Part shown: positions 10,502 to 24,600 of the stretch, in pieces
How the letters are laid out: the number at the start of each line of letters is the position of its first letter
Numbering within the stretch: position 1 is the first letter of the stretch
Assembly (NCBI GenBank): GCA_004009845.1
Contig: RMBW01000001.1
Location: forward strand, 62,001 to 126,000
Origin: Davidsoniella eucalypti
Taxonomy: Eukaryota; Ascomycota; Sordariomycetes; Microascales; Ceratocystidaceae
Direction: 5' to 3'
Length of the DNA stretch: 64,000 nt
Made by a program: the position numbers and the translations under genes
The notes under the pieces: model-generated
What the model saw: only the letters and a program-made list of their open reading frames with translations
What the model was told of the DNA's origin: nothing
Database searches by the model: none

Positions 10502-13437
10502 AAGGGATCGAAATCTCACAAGATCAATGCATGGTAAACCAGGATTTTGTTTTTCTTCTCCTCGGGCACTTAAGTCTGCATGTAAGCACAATCTCCCAGG
10601 ACAGTGTTTATCTCATAAGAGTTATTCTCATTCTATTGCAAAGAAAACTCGATGACCCTTGCCATATCCAAGTCGTAGCCAAGTTGTTAGTTGTCACGCT
10701 CAGGGGAAATGCCTTGGCAAGACCGAAACTCCGATCCACGATCTACAAAAAGTATAGCGAGAAGGTTTCCTCAGAGAAAGATACACTTGTAAAGAAAAAA
10801 AAAAGTATTGGAGATTTGAGACAGAAAACCGGAATTATGTAGCCTTATTTCGGAATATAACTACAAGTATAGAATCAATGGAACATAAACTCCACCTCAA
10901 GTACAACTCTTTGGCCCGCTCGTCTCATAACTCGGCAGCCTGTTAAAAAGCTAATCAGTTTTACTCGAGTAAGAAAGTCTTCCCCTGGAAAGGAGACCAA
11001 CAAGCCTTGAACGTTGCATCCATCTTGTGGAATGAGATTAAGAAATATGTATATGTACGACGAGTATGGGTCCCCAAAATAAGGCGAACTGAGAAAACAG
11101 ATGTGCCATGCATACTATACCAGTATTGTGCGAATATGTTATACTTGCTTTCGATATCACAGCGTCATATAGTTTCTCTGCTTCGGTAGTTCCTTGGGTG
11201 TACAACTAGTCGTCATAGACGGATGAGATCGATCGGCTCTCTGCTTGATCTTCCTATTATCCCGTAGGATATGATCTGCTACAAGAGATTTGAGGGTCTG
11301 ATATTGCCATATCTCGCCGGGTTTGGCCAACAAACCTCTTCTCCTTTGTAGGCTTACTTCATCGGCCTATCAGAGTTCGTGTATGCTTGAAAATTGCTTG
11401 CATGATTGTACCTGTTCCCTCCCTTGATTCTGTCCACCCCGCTGGTTCAACCTCCCTTCAAAGTTAAGAGGGAGACTTGGAGAATCTCCCTAAAGTTCAT
11501 GAGATATGGTTATTCGGCCCCCCCCCCCCCCCCTTTTTATTCAGAATATACCATGAGGCAGGATAAAGCATATTACGTAGATCAAGAAACGGCAAACCCT
11601 TGATAAAAGGGTGTTTCCTGGTACTTGCTTTCCAGTTGGGATTTTGTCGGGCAAGATACGCTCAAATACGAAGACTCAAATTACTAGCTAAAAACCTTCG
11701 CCTACTTATATCTTCATATCTCTTCCTAAATATAATTCTCCCCAGACAATAAGCAGAAGAAACGCATGCTACGTTCTAAACAGCCACATGTATTTTATTC
11801 TTGCCAGGAAATATCTACTTCTTAGTTCTGTCTAGAGATATTCGTGACCGGGCCTTGTGGCCATGCTTCTTAGCTTGGTTATATTGATATCCTGTCAAAT
11901 TAACAAACTTTGGTTGGGGAATAGCAGGGTCTCAGGACCAAACAGAACTGATCCTGGGGAACTATCATAGAAAAAAAAAAATATAGTCAAACACTTAATA
12001 TGTAGTTTTGTTAGAATCAAGAGAATTATATCGTGGACTCTTCTTTTTTTTTCCCGCCTGGGGTGCTTCAGGTGACGATGATCTGCCTAACCAAGATACA
12101 TACCAACCAAAGACCAAGCTACTTCCGAGTACGTCAATATGTGTCCAGTTTTATATGTGGTTTGTATGATGTTGAGGCTAGAAAGCCCGTCACGCTAATA
12201 AGTCATGATAAGGATATGTAGTCCTATGATATATTGCTTGCTTGAGATCTTGGTTATATTAGTGTTTGTCACATTATAGTACGATCACCAAGATAAGATG
12301 TTTTTTTTTTATCATGAGCATCCAGAAAACGATGTCTAATAAGATAACGCTGAATGATCGTCCAATGGCTAGTTTGTCCCCCAACGGCTTAATTTTTCAA
12401 TATTCATCCGAGAAATACTCTCGTCTACATGAGAGTGCCCTTTCCAATCCCAATTCGCGGAAAATCTGGCCAACAGCTCGGCTACGGCTACGATATCACA
12501 TGTAACGTCCGGTATTGGTTTGCATCACCTGGGATATCATCCAATATTTGGAGAATAATCCGGTATCTTCGACGTACATAGACCCTTGATACGGTACCTA
12601 AAGACATATCACGCCACATACGTGTTTCATAGTTCACATTTATTGGTGAAGTGTCAGAGAGAGACATTCATATGGCCATACATCCATACGTCGAGAGGGC
12701 AAATATATGTACTTAACGTATATTATTGGTAAGAACAACATTGATGTGTAGCTTTATATGATGCCTTTGTTGGACTATGATGTCGTTTTTATCACAGTAT
12801 GACGGTAAAGCATCGAACAATCCAGAAAGTAGTCGATACTAGATGTGCAAGAAAGAAAAGAAAACATACGATGCATACAAGAAAAGTCACATATAACATA
12901 CATTGGCTTAGCACACACCTTCTCTTGACACCCTATTCATGAGACATGAGACATAACTACAAAATACATACAAGACCGTGAAGCTACCATAGAGAAGAGG
13001 GGGAAAAGAAGGAAAAGAAGGAAAGGAAACCTAAGATAATGAGATATAAGATAGTAGTATAGAGGGTTGAGTGTGTTCGTTGAACCCAATTTGAAAAATG
13101 ATTGATCAAAATATGGCAATAGAAGAAGAAGAAGGAAAGTTTTTTGAAAAAGGAGCAAGCAGAAATAGAAGAGAAAGAAATAAAAAAAAAACACAATGCT
13201 GACTTCATCTAACTTCTCATAGTTTTTCTAATGAACAAGGACACGAAGAACAAAAAAAAAGCGGATAGGATTGAGAGACGGGGGAAAGGTGATAAAGGTT
13301 ATAAGGATGGAGAGATTTAGAGCGTGTGCATAAAGAAGAAGAATAAGAAGAAGGATAGTTAGTAGAGATAGGCGAAGAGAGGAAGCATTTCGTATCTTAG
13401 TGAAAGGAAGGCAAGATAAAAGCAAATAAAACACAGT
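10502..13437. other. Intergenic, 3' side of VPS74
   Basis: No gene is recognised. A poly-C run lies at about 11519-11534. From about 12840 to 13440 the plus strand is strongly purine-rich (GGAAAAGAAGG-type repeats), so the 3' flank of the minus-strand VPS74 gene is pyrimidine-rich, as for the Ras-like gene. Confidence 0.45.
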
Positions 13438-14693
13438 TTATAGCAAAGAGTCCAGACGCGTGAAAACGTTCATACAGGCAGCCACAACTTCGAGCTGCAA
13501 TTCTCTGTCCTTGTTGTTGTTCACCTCCTATCAAGGAAAACGATATGTTAGCAAGAGTTGATGAACAGTGCCCTGATTTCCGAATGCACACAGAACAAAG
13601 GAAGAGCTAAACACTTGATACTTACATCAGCAATCACACCAGGCAGGTTCGCAGCAACGCCATTGCCCACTGCCTTACGGCCAAACGGCCACTGACTGTA
13701 ATCCGCCAACATATCGTCCGTCTGTACAAACGCGCGTTCGCGGGCCTCGTGACCGAGATTCGACAGCGCATTCTCCAGCACGTTGGCAGCATATGCTGCG
13801 CATACCATGGCCACAGTGCGGATGTTCCGCAGCGGCAGTTCCTCGGGCAAGAACTCGGAGGCAGGGAGTACCACGGTGCGTTGGGTCAGGACGGTGCGTA
13901 CACGACGACGGATCTCTTCCTTGGCGCCACCGTCGGCTACCGGATGAGTGGCCATGTCAAACAGGAGGAAGTTGCGCTTCTCTGTGCGCAAAATTCCCTT
14001 GTCCACTAGACCCTTTGCTAGACGCTCGCGCACCTGCTTCAGCTGGTAACCGATCTTCATGAGGTTCCATGTCTCGCCTATATTTGTGGGAGGGGGCATA
14101 GGTTAGCATATCACAGAAACTGTTCCGGGGTGGCAATGGGCATTATGTATAAAGGAAAGGAATCTCGAAAACGTACCACTCATCAGGTCAACCCATGCGC
14201 TCACACTCATCTTCTCACTCTGCTTCATCATCTTGAGCGCCTCGTCCAAAAGCACCTCGCCCGTCTGGGTATCGTCGACAACCTCGATGACACGCTCGGG
14301 AAGAGGGAATCTACGTCTACTAGGATCCTTCTGCATGCTCACGCGACCACGCAGAGCAAGCTCCATGACGATGCATCCACGTAGCGCATACGAGATGTTG
14401 TCGTTCCAGAACGACAGATAGCCCTGCTTGTCCTTGAGGCCCAGCAGTAGCACTTCCTCCATGAGCGTCAGCTTGGGCTGCTTGCTGCGCTCGGCGCTCT
14501 CGTTGATATCGCGCGGGTCGTATGCGATCTTGTGGCCGGCCTCGGAGTTCTCGTAGCTTGTCTCTGGCGCGCTGCTGTCGCCGCGGTTTCCGGGCACAGG
14601 GGAGTTACGGGCCTCGGAGTCAGCCGAGCCAGAAGCACCGGCGCCGCCGGCACCGCCACGTCGTCTCGTCAGGCCAGAAGTTGTTGTAGACAT
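13438..14693 (-). CDS. VPS74: Vps74/GOLPH3 Golgi PI4P-binding protein, 352 aa, 3 exons
   Basis: Exons run 14693-14177, 14077-13626 and 13527-13438. Introns are 14176-14078 (GTACGT..ATAG, GCTAAC branch site) and 13625-13528 (GTAAGT..ATAG). The product is 352 residues, close to yeast Vps74. The GOLPH3 core starts near residue 74 (LTLMEEVLLLGLKDKQGYLSFWNDNISYALRG in two conserved blocks). Trp96 and Arg105 correspond to the residues that contact PI4P in GOLPH3. SGETWN, NFLLFDMATHP and the C-terminal RLDSLL are conserved. The N-terminus is disordered, with an Arg cluster (10-12) like the one that binds coatomer. The protein retains glycosyltransferases in the Golgi by linking them to COPI vesicles. 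The first splice restores SGETWN, which confirms it. Confidence 0.95.
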
Positions 14694-15638
14694 ATTTTGG
14701 TATGTGGGAAGTAGATCTCGAGAGATGGAATAAGAAGAAATAAAAGAGAAGGGGAGGGGGGAGGTCGAGAGCTTGCTGCTATCGAAGTAGATAAGCGGAG
14801 GGGTTGGTCCGGCGTATTGATTGATGGGCGAAGCGGGCCGAGGTGTAGTTGGCTATCTCGGGGGATGCAAGAGGGAGAGACGGTGGTTGGTCTCTATATG
14901 TATAGAGTCTAATTGATGTTGACAAAACAAAAACCAAGAGCTCACAAGCAGACAAGCAGACAAGCAGACAAAATGATGCTTGACAGGCGATTCCGACCAC
15001 ACAATTGCCAATGCTGATTGTAGCGCGGCTGCGGGTTTTTTGCAGGCAGAAAAAGGCTCTACAGTAGCAGAACAGTCGAATTGACGAGTTTGGAGGGCGC
15101 TATGAGCGTTTGGCTGTCCAGCTGGTCGACAATGGAATCACAGACAGGCAGGCCCCTTTTCGCGTGCTGTCAGTGTATCAAGGTGTCGTGATTACGGCGA
15201 GGGGCGGCTTCGGGTTTGCAGGTTGATCGATCGTGCCAAAACAGATTGCGGAAGTTGGCTCGGATGGCTTAGAGAGAGGACTCGTCGGGGTAAATGCGGG
15301 CGATGAATGCGGGCGGGCGTGTTGGCGAACTTGATGCGGTTCGTGATGATAACTGGCAGGCTGGCTTCCAGGGCAATTGGCCGTGTTGGACGGTGGGAAA
15401 ATAGCGGGCAGCAAGTTCAATTCAAAGGGTTAGCCCAAAGGCTAGCTCAGCCAACGACTAGCTTCAAAGCAAAGGCTCAGCTCAAAGACTTTCCTCTTCT
15501 TTCAATACACCGTCGCGTAAATTAGAATAGCCGCCTTGTGCTTTAGCGTTGCAACAGCGCTGTCTTCCAGCTCAAAGACCACTAAAAAATCCGGCCAACG
15601 GCCACTACTAGCAACGCCTAAGCTATAAATTCTGCCCC
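14694..15638 (-). promoter_or_regulatory. Long ATG-free leader/promoter of VPS74
   Basis: On the minus strand no ATG occurs between the VPS74 start and the CAT (plus strand) at about 15641, roughly 945 nt. Near the start, the plus strand is purine-rich (14720-14770). It also holds a short AAGCAGAC tandem repeat at about 14946-14970. Promoter and leader must lie here; their boundary is not visible. Confidence 0.45.
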
Positions 15639-18600
15639 ACATCCAAAGCTCTGAACTTGCTACTCTGTGTTTCCTCAGCCTGGCCTTAGTCAGGTACAGC
15701 CTTGTCTAGTGATGCTTAGCTTGATTTATAAGTACCGTGCTAACATACATTTGGACCACGTCTCGCTTACCAGCACTTGCTTCGTTTGTTTAACCAGAGA
15801 CTGTGACATCTTCTGACACCTAATACGCTCTATATATTGAATTTTTTCTGCAATTTATATTGTTTGTCTTTTAGCCATGTCGTTGCTTGTATTGCGCTAC
15901 CCATTGGCTACGACACAGTCTCAGAACGCGAGACATCTATGTCTAGATCATGAGCCTATATCTATAGTCACTAAAGCAGTGGCTCTAACTTTCAGATGGC
16001 CCCAACTTGAAGACAATTTTAGTCTGTTAGAGCTATCAGTGGTATTTGAGTTAATATATACATCTGTCATGTCATGAAAGATAATGTCTCAGTAGGCTAA
16101 AGTCGAAGCCTATTATTTGTTAATGCTTGATATATAGTAACCCTATATGTGAACTAACCCTATCACTGCTTGTACAACACAAACTCTTATCACCTCCCTT
16201 AAGTTTCAAAACATCAATACTCTCATGGTCTTATGTCTACAATATACACCTCAAGTATACGGAGACTATCCTAATATATACTTATATATTGGTTCGAACA
16301 AAAAAAATATCTAAAATGACGAGAGGTGGGGCTGTGACCAATACTAATGTCATAATATAAGGACGACATCCGAGAGTTAACTAGAAAGGTACGTCGGCTG
16401 ATATGTATGAAGTGATTGATGGTTCAACACTATCAACTATACCATAGTCACGGCCATCGGCCGCATTGTGATATTGAAGGTAGTTGAATAGTACTCCGTA
16501 AGGCATTCCTATCAAACCTGACATAGTACATACTTGATCCAACTCTAATATATGATCTAGCAATTCGCATAATGCTATCTTAACTCACTATGAACTCTGT
16601 TGCTAGGTCTCAATTTCTATTCGACCAAGGGTATAATTTATAGAAACTCCTCCATAATATATTCATAAGCATGGAAGTTTCCAACTGAAAGAAGCTTCTT
16701 AGCGGTGGAGTTCCGCTGGCTTGTTCATAGTACCTTAGCTTGAGACACACATATCGTGCAAAGTCAAACTCATATACGCAAGTGTCAAGGTCATGATAGA
16801 TATCAAGCTGTATACTACATTTTGAATATCATGAGATGACTATCTGTCAGCACAGATACATGATATAACCAAAAGAAGAAATCTCAGTGAAATGGCCGTT
16901 TCAAGCCGATGTTCATATTGTAGCAGCCAAGGTTAGGAGGTCACGACAAAACATACATTTATATCGAATATTGACATGTTCCAGATGCTATTTTTAACAA
17001 CGAAAGGCATGGAGAGCCTTACCCAGTGTGTATTATCTGACACTTCATCTTGGTAACCATCCTATGTAAAAACTGTGGCCATGATCAGCATGTTCATCTA
17101 CCCACGGGCTGACAGCTATGACTCGCATACTATTTTATATATTGCAACAGCTGCTACTGCCACTATTGATGAAACATCATCTTGAAATACATCACTATCC
17201 AGGCTATCCAGGCTGATCTTAGGCAGAAACATTGTAGTCAATATATACATTGACTGTTTGAACTCAACGCTACTTTCCATACCAAATGACAGACTAGGTT
17301 TGATTCATTACTTGAATAATAGAGCAAAAGGCAGCTCTATCAGGGTTTTAGCTAGTATAGCAATATGCGAAGTTTAAATAAGCTCTAATGTTGTATTGCC
17401 GGCCGACTCGGATACTCGTATAGAGCAACCGAGAGTTGAAATATTCCCTGTAAGCACGCTGTGCATTATCAATATTTGGTCATTCTGCTGCCTATCGGAC
17501 TACTCCAACCGATCTCAACAATTTGTGATTCCGCTAGAGCTACCCGTTCTGATCCTAATAAACATACGATCCGCTTACATGGTCAATGATCGTGAGAATG
17601 TTAGTACAGATGTATATAATGAAATTACAGCGAGATTATGTATGGCCCCGAAGACTTCTAGAAGAAAAAGGGGGTACAACGATTATCCCGACTAGTCACG
17701 CGAGACTCGGCTGCATTGCAAGGCATGGACACGAGAACTCGGAGCTGAGGGGACGAGAGATGTACATATTGACAAGTACACATATTATACAGCTTGGTAT
17801 ACATGTACATGATGTGATGATGGAAAGATGTTAGACGCACAGTTCACGGACTATATGTAGTTGGCAGTCTAGTACCTGCTGATAAGTATGTAGAGTAAGT
17901 AGTCTTGGAACCATGCTGTCGATGCCGCATAAGTTGCATACGATAAGGAGACGAGCGAGGTCAAGGCTTCACCCGCCTTTGTAGTTTGGGACTACAGATA
18001 TAATGACACAGAGAAAGTGTGCATGAACCTGTCTTCCTAGACTGAAGAACTCTCAGGCAAGAGCGCAAAAGGTAATGCCTGTTTTTTCATTATATATTTC
18101 CCACATTTGTTTCCTGTAAAATTTCCCTATTCTAGGATGTCCATGGGGCTAAGCTGTTTAAGGAGGACAAGGTTTTCTGATGTACAAATTTATGCTAGAA
18201 GCAACTGTCGTTCTTTAGCACTGTTAGGGGACTCTCTTAAAGCTAGAAGTCACGGCAAGAAAAAATGAACAGGTAAGAAGCACCTAAATGAAACTACTTG
18301 TGTATTCGAGAAGGGGGAGAAGACCAAGAACTCTACAGTTTGGGTTTAGGCAGCGAAGTTCGAGTCTCAGTTTCTGGGTGATAGAGACAAGGAAATTGAA
18401 AAGACGTCTGATGATTGCGACGAGCGAGCATACAGATCAGCACCCATGACACGACTTGGAAAGGCCTCTTCTTTTCCGGGTCTGAGCTTTTGTGCCCTAT
18501 ATTTTACTGATATAGGGATCTCCAGCAGGGCTTCGAATTCTGACGCTAGATGTGTCAGGCGTTTAATTAAAAGAGTAGAAGACGAAGGAAAAGGACTTGG

Positions 18601-21600
18601 ACTGCTATAGCGATTACACGATATCTATTCAGTTGGTCAGACTATCTTCTCATTGCCTTGTAGTATCAACTTTGCTTGTGCCATACGCGCTTTCTGGCTT
18701 ATAAGACAAGAGACACAGGGGATCTTTCCCACAGATCCGGGTCGCTCGCGTAGCCCGGCCGGGGCGTGAAAGCGCTGAGGATAGTTTTGGTTTCGCAGTC
18801 TGTTGTTGGGCCTAGTTGAGTGGTAGAGCTACGGTTCGCTCAAAGATGGTTGACAGAGCCGAGTCCACTGGGTCGAATCAGGCATCCCGAATAGCGGCGA
18901 CTAGCGAGAAACAGGCAAGGCAATGAAAGTGCACAGTTTCAATATTTTATTGCCCTTTTCTTTCTGATCTGATTGTTTTCTGTCGATAGCCCTCCTGGCG
19001 AGATATACGGCGAGATATACATATGGTGAGACTAACTACTAAGAGCTGCGGCCAAAGAGGCTGAGGCAGGATGCAAGGGCCGCGTTGCCATGCTACCACA
19101 GACAATTCTATGCCTTTTGTTGGGCAGGCCATACAAACGACGTCTATGACACTGGTCCATCTGCGAATTCTGCCTGTAAAGAAGGGATCACGAATCAGTC
19201 TGTTGTAGTCCCAGACTGAGCAGCAATGAGCAATGCGGGTTATCGCCTCCCAGTATCTGGGCGAACGCACACCAGAGGACGTAGCAGTACGTTGCATATA
19301 GTAGGCTATGATGAGGTTGTATTTGAAAATGGGTACTGGTAAGTCGATGTTGTTCGTCGTACGTCTTGCGCCGTCCCACGAGCCAACATGCGGCTCTAGA
19401 TGCGGCTTCTATACGATCCTGGCCAGAAGTCTTTTGCACACATGTACACTAGAACACAAACAAACATGCCACACAACAGGACATATACGGTGAGCACACT
19501 AAGGCGTGGAACGGGCCTGAAATGCGCAGCTCTGACGGAGACAACAAGAACCTGGATGTGCTACTTGCAGCGTGGCGTATTCCAGTACCGCCTATAGTCG
19601 AGCATGCATGTTTAGAGAAAGATAATAATCAGCCCAACATCGGAGAGCTGAGGGGAATAGGAGAGACATGCAGATTCGATCGATGGATTGATTGCAATCT
19701 ATTTTTTCCTTCAGTATGGAATCCAGGCGGCCGAAACATGAGACGACATTTCTGACGCTTGACAACCAGGAGGGTCTTTTAGAAGCCACGGAAGTTCGAG
19801 GAGTTGCTATTCTTGTTGCCGGAGCCGTTAGAGCTGTTTGTTTGACAACAGGCAAACATTGGGGTAGACCCTTGACGAAGCAGAAGCTTCCTGTTTTCTA
19901 GCCGGCCTAGTAGAACAAATCCGTGTTCTATGCTGGCATTACGCAGCAGCTACAAATACAGTGTAGGGAGCGTGGATACAAACGGCCAAAGAAGGCAGCT
20001 TTACACTCGGCTAGTTGGGCGGTGGCCTCTCCTGCTCCTGCTCCTGCTCCTGCTCACTACATGATCAAGCTTTTCTCGTCTATGCAATGAAAACGAGTTC
20101 TGCGCGGCAATAATGAGGGGCGTCTCAACGTGCGTCTCCCCTATTCCATGATGGGGTTCTCGGTTTCGTTTTTTTTTTTTTCTCACTTAAAGAGGATGGT
20201 ACTGCACCAGCACATATTTGCCATGTTAATGTAAGCTTAGCTCGCTTTGGGCCCGCGTGTGGACCGTCTAGCGCTTCTTCCTGGCTCAGATCAGACATTT
20301 CTGTGTTATTGGTGGACATGTCGACGACTTGTTTGCAGCCCGAGCCATCTGGCAACGCCCAAAGATAGAGGAGACAGCGAGATTGTGCTACTACTTGCTA
20401 CACAACCGGTATCTGCCGTCTTTCGTTCTCCCTGTTCATCTTCAACGGGAAGAAAACAACCCCTGTGGTCTCGGCCTCTTCTTCTTCACCGTGCCATAGC
20501 AAGACCAGGACTTTAGGACGAGGATTTGCAGTGCTGGTTTGGGCTACCATGGAGGATATATACCAAGAATAGCCAAGTCAATGCTGGCTAAGCATAGTTT
20601 GCTATCGTGGACACTGAGCTGCCAGAGATCGGATGTTGAAGACGTACGAAGCGGGATGGACTTGGCAAATCGGGACAAGTGCTCTCTAGTTTGCTGGTCG
20701 ACTGTCCAATTCAAAATTTTATCTGTCTGTCCTGTCCGCTCCGGGTGGCAATCCGCAGGCGGGATTTGCTCTGTTGGTACCACACAAGAAACGCAAATTT
20801 TCAGAGTGCCCGATGTTGGGTCGTCCAGTTATCTTAGGCTTCTTCTATCTGACTTGTTTTTCGATCCTTATCACAGAAAAAGGCATGCTTTGGTGCATTG
20901 CCGAGCCTGGTAGGATACAAGGAAGGATGGTCATGCAGTACATATATTGTAGATATTAAATGAATCTATTGCATATCTACAATGCTAGTTTGTGAGGCCG
21001 CAACTTTTGCTGTTATAGTTGCAGTTACAGACAGGGCGGGGTCTCATGGCCAGTCATTCACGATTCTAGGCCACAGTCACGCACAATGTACTCGCTGATA
21101 TGTATCTGCTGCTACGATATACACAGTCAAAGCTTTGTAGACACGGTGTGCCTCTCCTACTCCTTGAGAAAGCTGAGGTATATAAGCTAGTACTCTAAGC
21201 TTCGGTCTTGTGGGCAAATGCCGGAATGGTGTGACGCCACTGCAGAATGGCAGGTCGTTTGAAGTACTAGGCGGTTCCTTCTCGATTGCTAGTACAAACC
21301 ATCAGAGCCTTTTTTTCTACTATACTACAGAAATACAAGACATATTTACCTCGCTAGGGTTTTCTTTTTTAGTCTCTTCCCAGCCATCTGAATTTCTTGA
21401 CCCGGACACTTCTTCACATGCCTTGCTTTTTGGGGTTTGTTCACAAAGGAACACCGTATATTGAGTTGCTCTGACTTCCAGTTAGACCAGCGCCAACGCG
21501 GCTATCTTGATCCAGTAGTGATCAGGCAATATCATGCTGGACTTGGAGCTTCAGCTGCTCCGCCGCGGGGTATCTTGTCGTCTCTATCGACAAGATCCAT

Positions 21601-24600
21601 GGCAAACAAGGCCTATTCTTCTTCATGTGAGATAGATAAGCTGTAGTGAACGGAAGCTTAAAAAAACGATAGGACTACCGCCAAGTTTTTCATATCTTAT
21701 TCCTGCTTTGCATTAGGCGAAAGGAACATCAGTGACAGTGGACGATGCGACCTCACCGCTCCTTCAGAATCTTGCTAGTTTTGTCACTGGTGTTTGCGAG
21801 TATATAGAGCAAAACAGAAAGAAAATACTACTTCACGGGCTTGATCGACTGTAGAGCTCACGGGGTTGGTACTCTACTTCCAAGCATGGCTGGTTAAGGA
21901 ATAGCATACACATATAGTACAGACATATCAGAAAAGATCTACACCACCAGTCTGAATGGACTCACTCCCATGATGTCCCACTGGAAAGTAGAGTTCCCGA
22001 TGCGATTCCGAGCGTTTAATCGTCTCTTAGTGAACGCAGTAGCACCTAGCGTCCTGATTGCCCAACATATGTCACCTTGGAGTGTAGTCCGATGTTCGCT
22101 TTGACATCCTCCTGGTGTCAAGAATATAAGGTGGCTGGATAGTGAGTAAAAACGGGAATTGTGATCAAGCTTGTTTGGTCGTGTGATACAAAGGCCTTGA
22201 AATATAGCTCAAGGACAAAAAGGAATTTAGAGAGTAGCAGCATGACCCTCTTGGATTACAGTAAACTTACTTTCGCGGTGGAGAAGATTAAGCATCTACA
22301 TATGCACATACATACAGTATATGTACATATCTGTATATGTATATGTATATATGCATAGCCAGAACAAAAGAGCAAAGCTGAAAAGAAACTATTGCTTTTC
22401 AGTGACTGGGGCACCCTAGTTGCACATCTTGTTATGAATTAACTATGACATAAATAGGTTTCTTGTATGATTTATGCACAGGGACCATCTAGGGAAACCT
22501 GGTCTGCCATACAAACGAATCAAATACTGTGAACGAAGCTTCTACCCAGTGGTTCATCTTAACCGCCCGAGATACTTTAATTATGCCGGATAGACTGACG
22601 TAATAAGACGTGAGTAGGGGCCAGAACATGTCCAATGGCCGCTAGAACACCGTTCAACAGTATAATTATATAGTATAGAAAGGAGTTCCGCTTGATAGCG
22701 TAACGGAAACAAGAATATACCAAGGGAAACAATAGTGAGTTGGCTGATGAATGCCATTTTCCCTTGTATTGGATGAGCCTCGGAAGCTTTTCTGCGGCCC
22801 CATTCGAATATTCCACCAACTGAAAACCCTAGAAGACAGGAAGAAGGTGGAGAATCTTTGTAAGGAACGAAAAAGCCTCGAAAGGCCATCCGCGAATCAT
22901 TGCTTACTCTGCTTGTCCGGTGTACGAGAAAGAAGCCCACTTCACGATGACATGGCGCTTTGTGAGTTGATTATAAACAGCCAGCATTCGGAGACTTGAT
23001 AAGCCCAAGTACTTATCTGCGGCTCTGTTTTTTTTCTTTTTTTTCTTTTCTTTTTTCATAAGTAAAAGGTACATATATTAGACTACATTTGTTGCGGCTT
23101 TTTCGGTTAACTCACCATGCTCGGAGAATTGCTGCCTACTATTGATATGTCAGCTCCAGAAACACAGCATACATAATCAATGGCAGTATTAATAACGCCA
23201 AGTTGCTAATGCGTCGGGACATGGCGGATTCAGTCGGGGCGTTGGTATCTCCGGATGACACACCAATTTTGTCATTTCTTCAGACTAAAGTGCTGGATGA
23301 ACGAGATGCATGTGTGGTTCAAACACTCTGAATCACATTGTCTCGTAAGCGAGCGTTGTATCATCGCCGTCTCGATCGCTCAAGTTTGATTTCCTTTTTA
23401 GATTCTTTGTTTGCTACCTTCTCGCCATATCAGACCACCCACCATCCAATCAGAGCGGGTTCTGGGCTGCCAATGCTACTATACTATTGTTGCCGGCATA
23501 TTCTCTAGGCAATTAGAATTAGCACCAGGCGGGCCACTACTTTAATCTACGCTCAGACGATCACGGGGCGAATAGAACTCCGTAGGCAGCGGAAATGTAC
23601 TCAGGAAGAGAAGATAAAAAAGAAACCATGTTTTTGTTCTTCTCTCCCGAAGTATGAAATATTAAACTACAATATTAATATCACAGACCAATGTTACGCT
23701 GGGTTTTCGCACCTTGCTCAGTGAAAATCCAAAAACTTGATGATAACTTGCTTATTGACATGAGTTCCGTACTTAGCCATAGACGATTGATTGGCCGGAC
23801 ATTCTATGAATATGAGAAGCAAACGGGCTGCCTGCAGCTTACTTGCATATCAGACTATTCTACATATCACACTAATACCTATAACAAGTTACACTTAGTC
23901 AGTCCTCTCAGACAGTAACAAGGCAAGGTCTTACAGAGACGGTAGCCCTCAGTGGCGCAATTCAGTATACAGATATTACGGTTAGAGTTCTTTGGCGAGG
24001 CACATGGCTTACACTTGTACATGTGTCTCTGGCATCGGGCAAAACTAGGCCTCAATTTCAGTCCAGTGTGGACATGTTTATGCAGAATAGACTGCCTGCT
24101 TGGCTATGATGGTATATTGCACAGGAGCATGGAGGCCGGTGGCAAAGAAGCGGCATCATAATGATATATATTTGTCCAACTAGCTTACTTATATATTGAC
24201 TCAGATCTATGATACATGGTTCTTAGCTCTGCAGCTCTATTGAATATTTGAAGAAAGCTATCTTGACTACGAGAGATACTAAAAAGCAGGTCTAGCCCTC
24301 CAACAAGGCCCAGCTTAGGCCAAAGGATGTCCGCCAATGCACTGTTACGTCAGGCCGTGCACACCCCTTCCTCCTGCGGCTACCAAGGCAAGATATACAT
24401 TAATCTGTTGGTTTTCTTAGAAGTTGGTTTCTGCAGAGTTCCCATGCCGCCGTTCAATTTAGTACTGGCACCAGAAGCAGTCTTGGATTCTCCATGTCGT
24501 GCTAACCTCGTGACGTTTTGAGACAGAACATGTCAAATAGATAAAGCACAAGAAACAAAGGTAAACGCTTCCCCGCAGTTCTTTGCGCTCTGGCCACGAT

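Noticed and set aside
16100..17250. Possible decayed copia-type retrotransposon
   Set aside because: A few stretches looked LTR- or gag-like, but no paired repeats, primer site or conserved pol motif could be found.
18812..18890. tRNA-like sequence (AGTTGAGTGGTAGAGCT then GGGTCGAATC)
   Set aside because: The A-box resemblance is fair, but the B box lacks a base and no cloverleaf with U33 and a proper anticodon stem can be drawn.
20539..20913. 124-codon plus-strand frame
   Set aside because: No recognisable domain, and antisense frames of similar length overlap it; chance is a sufficient explanation.
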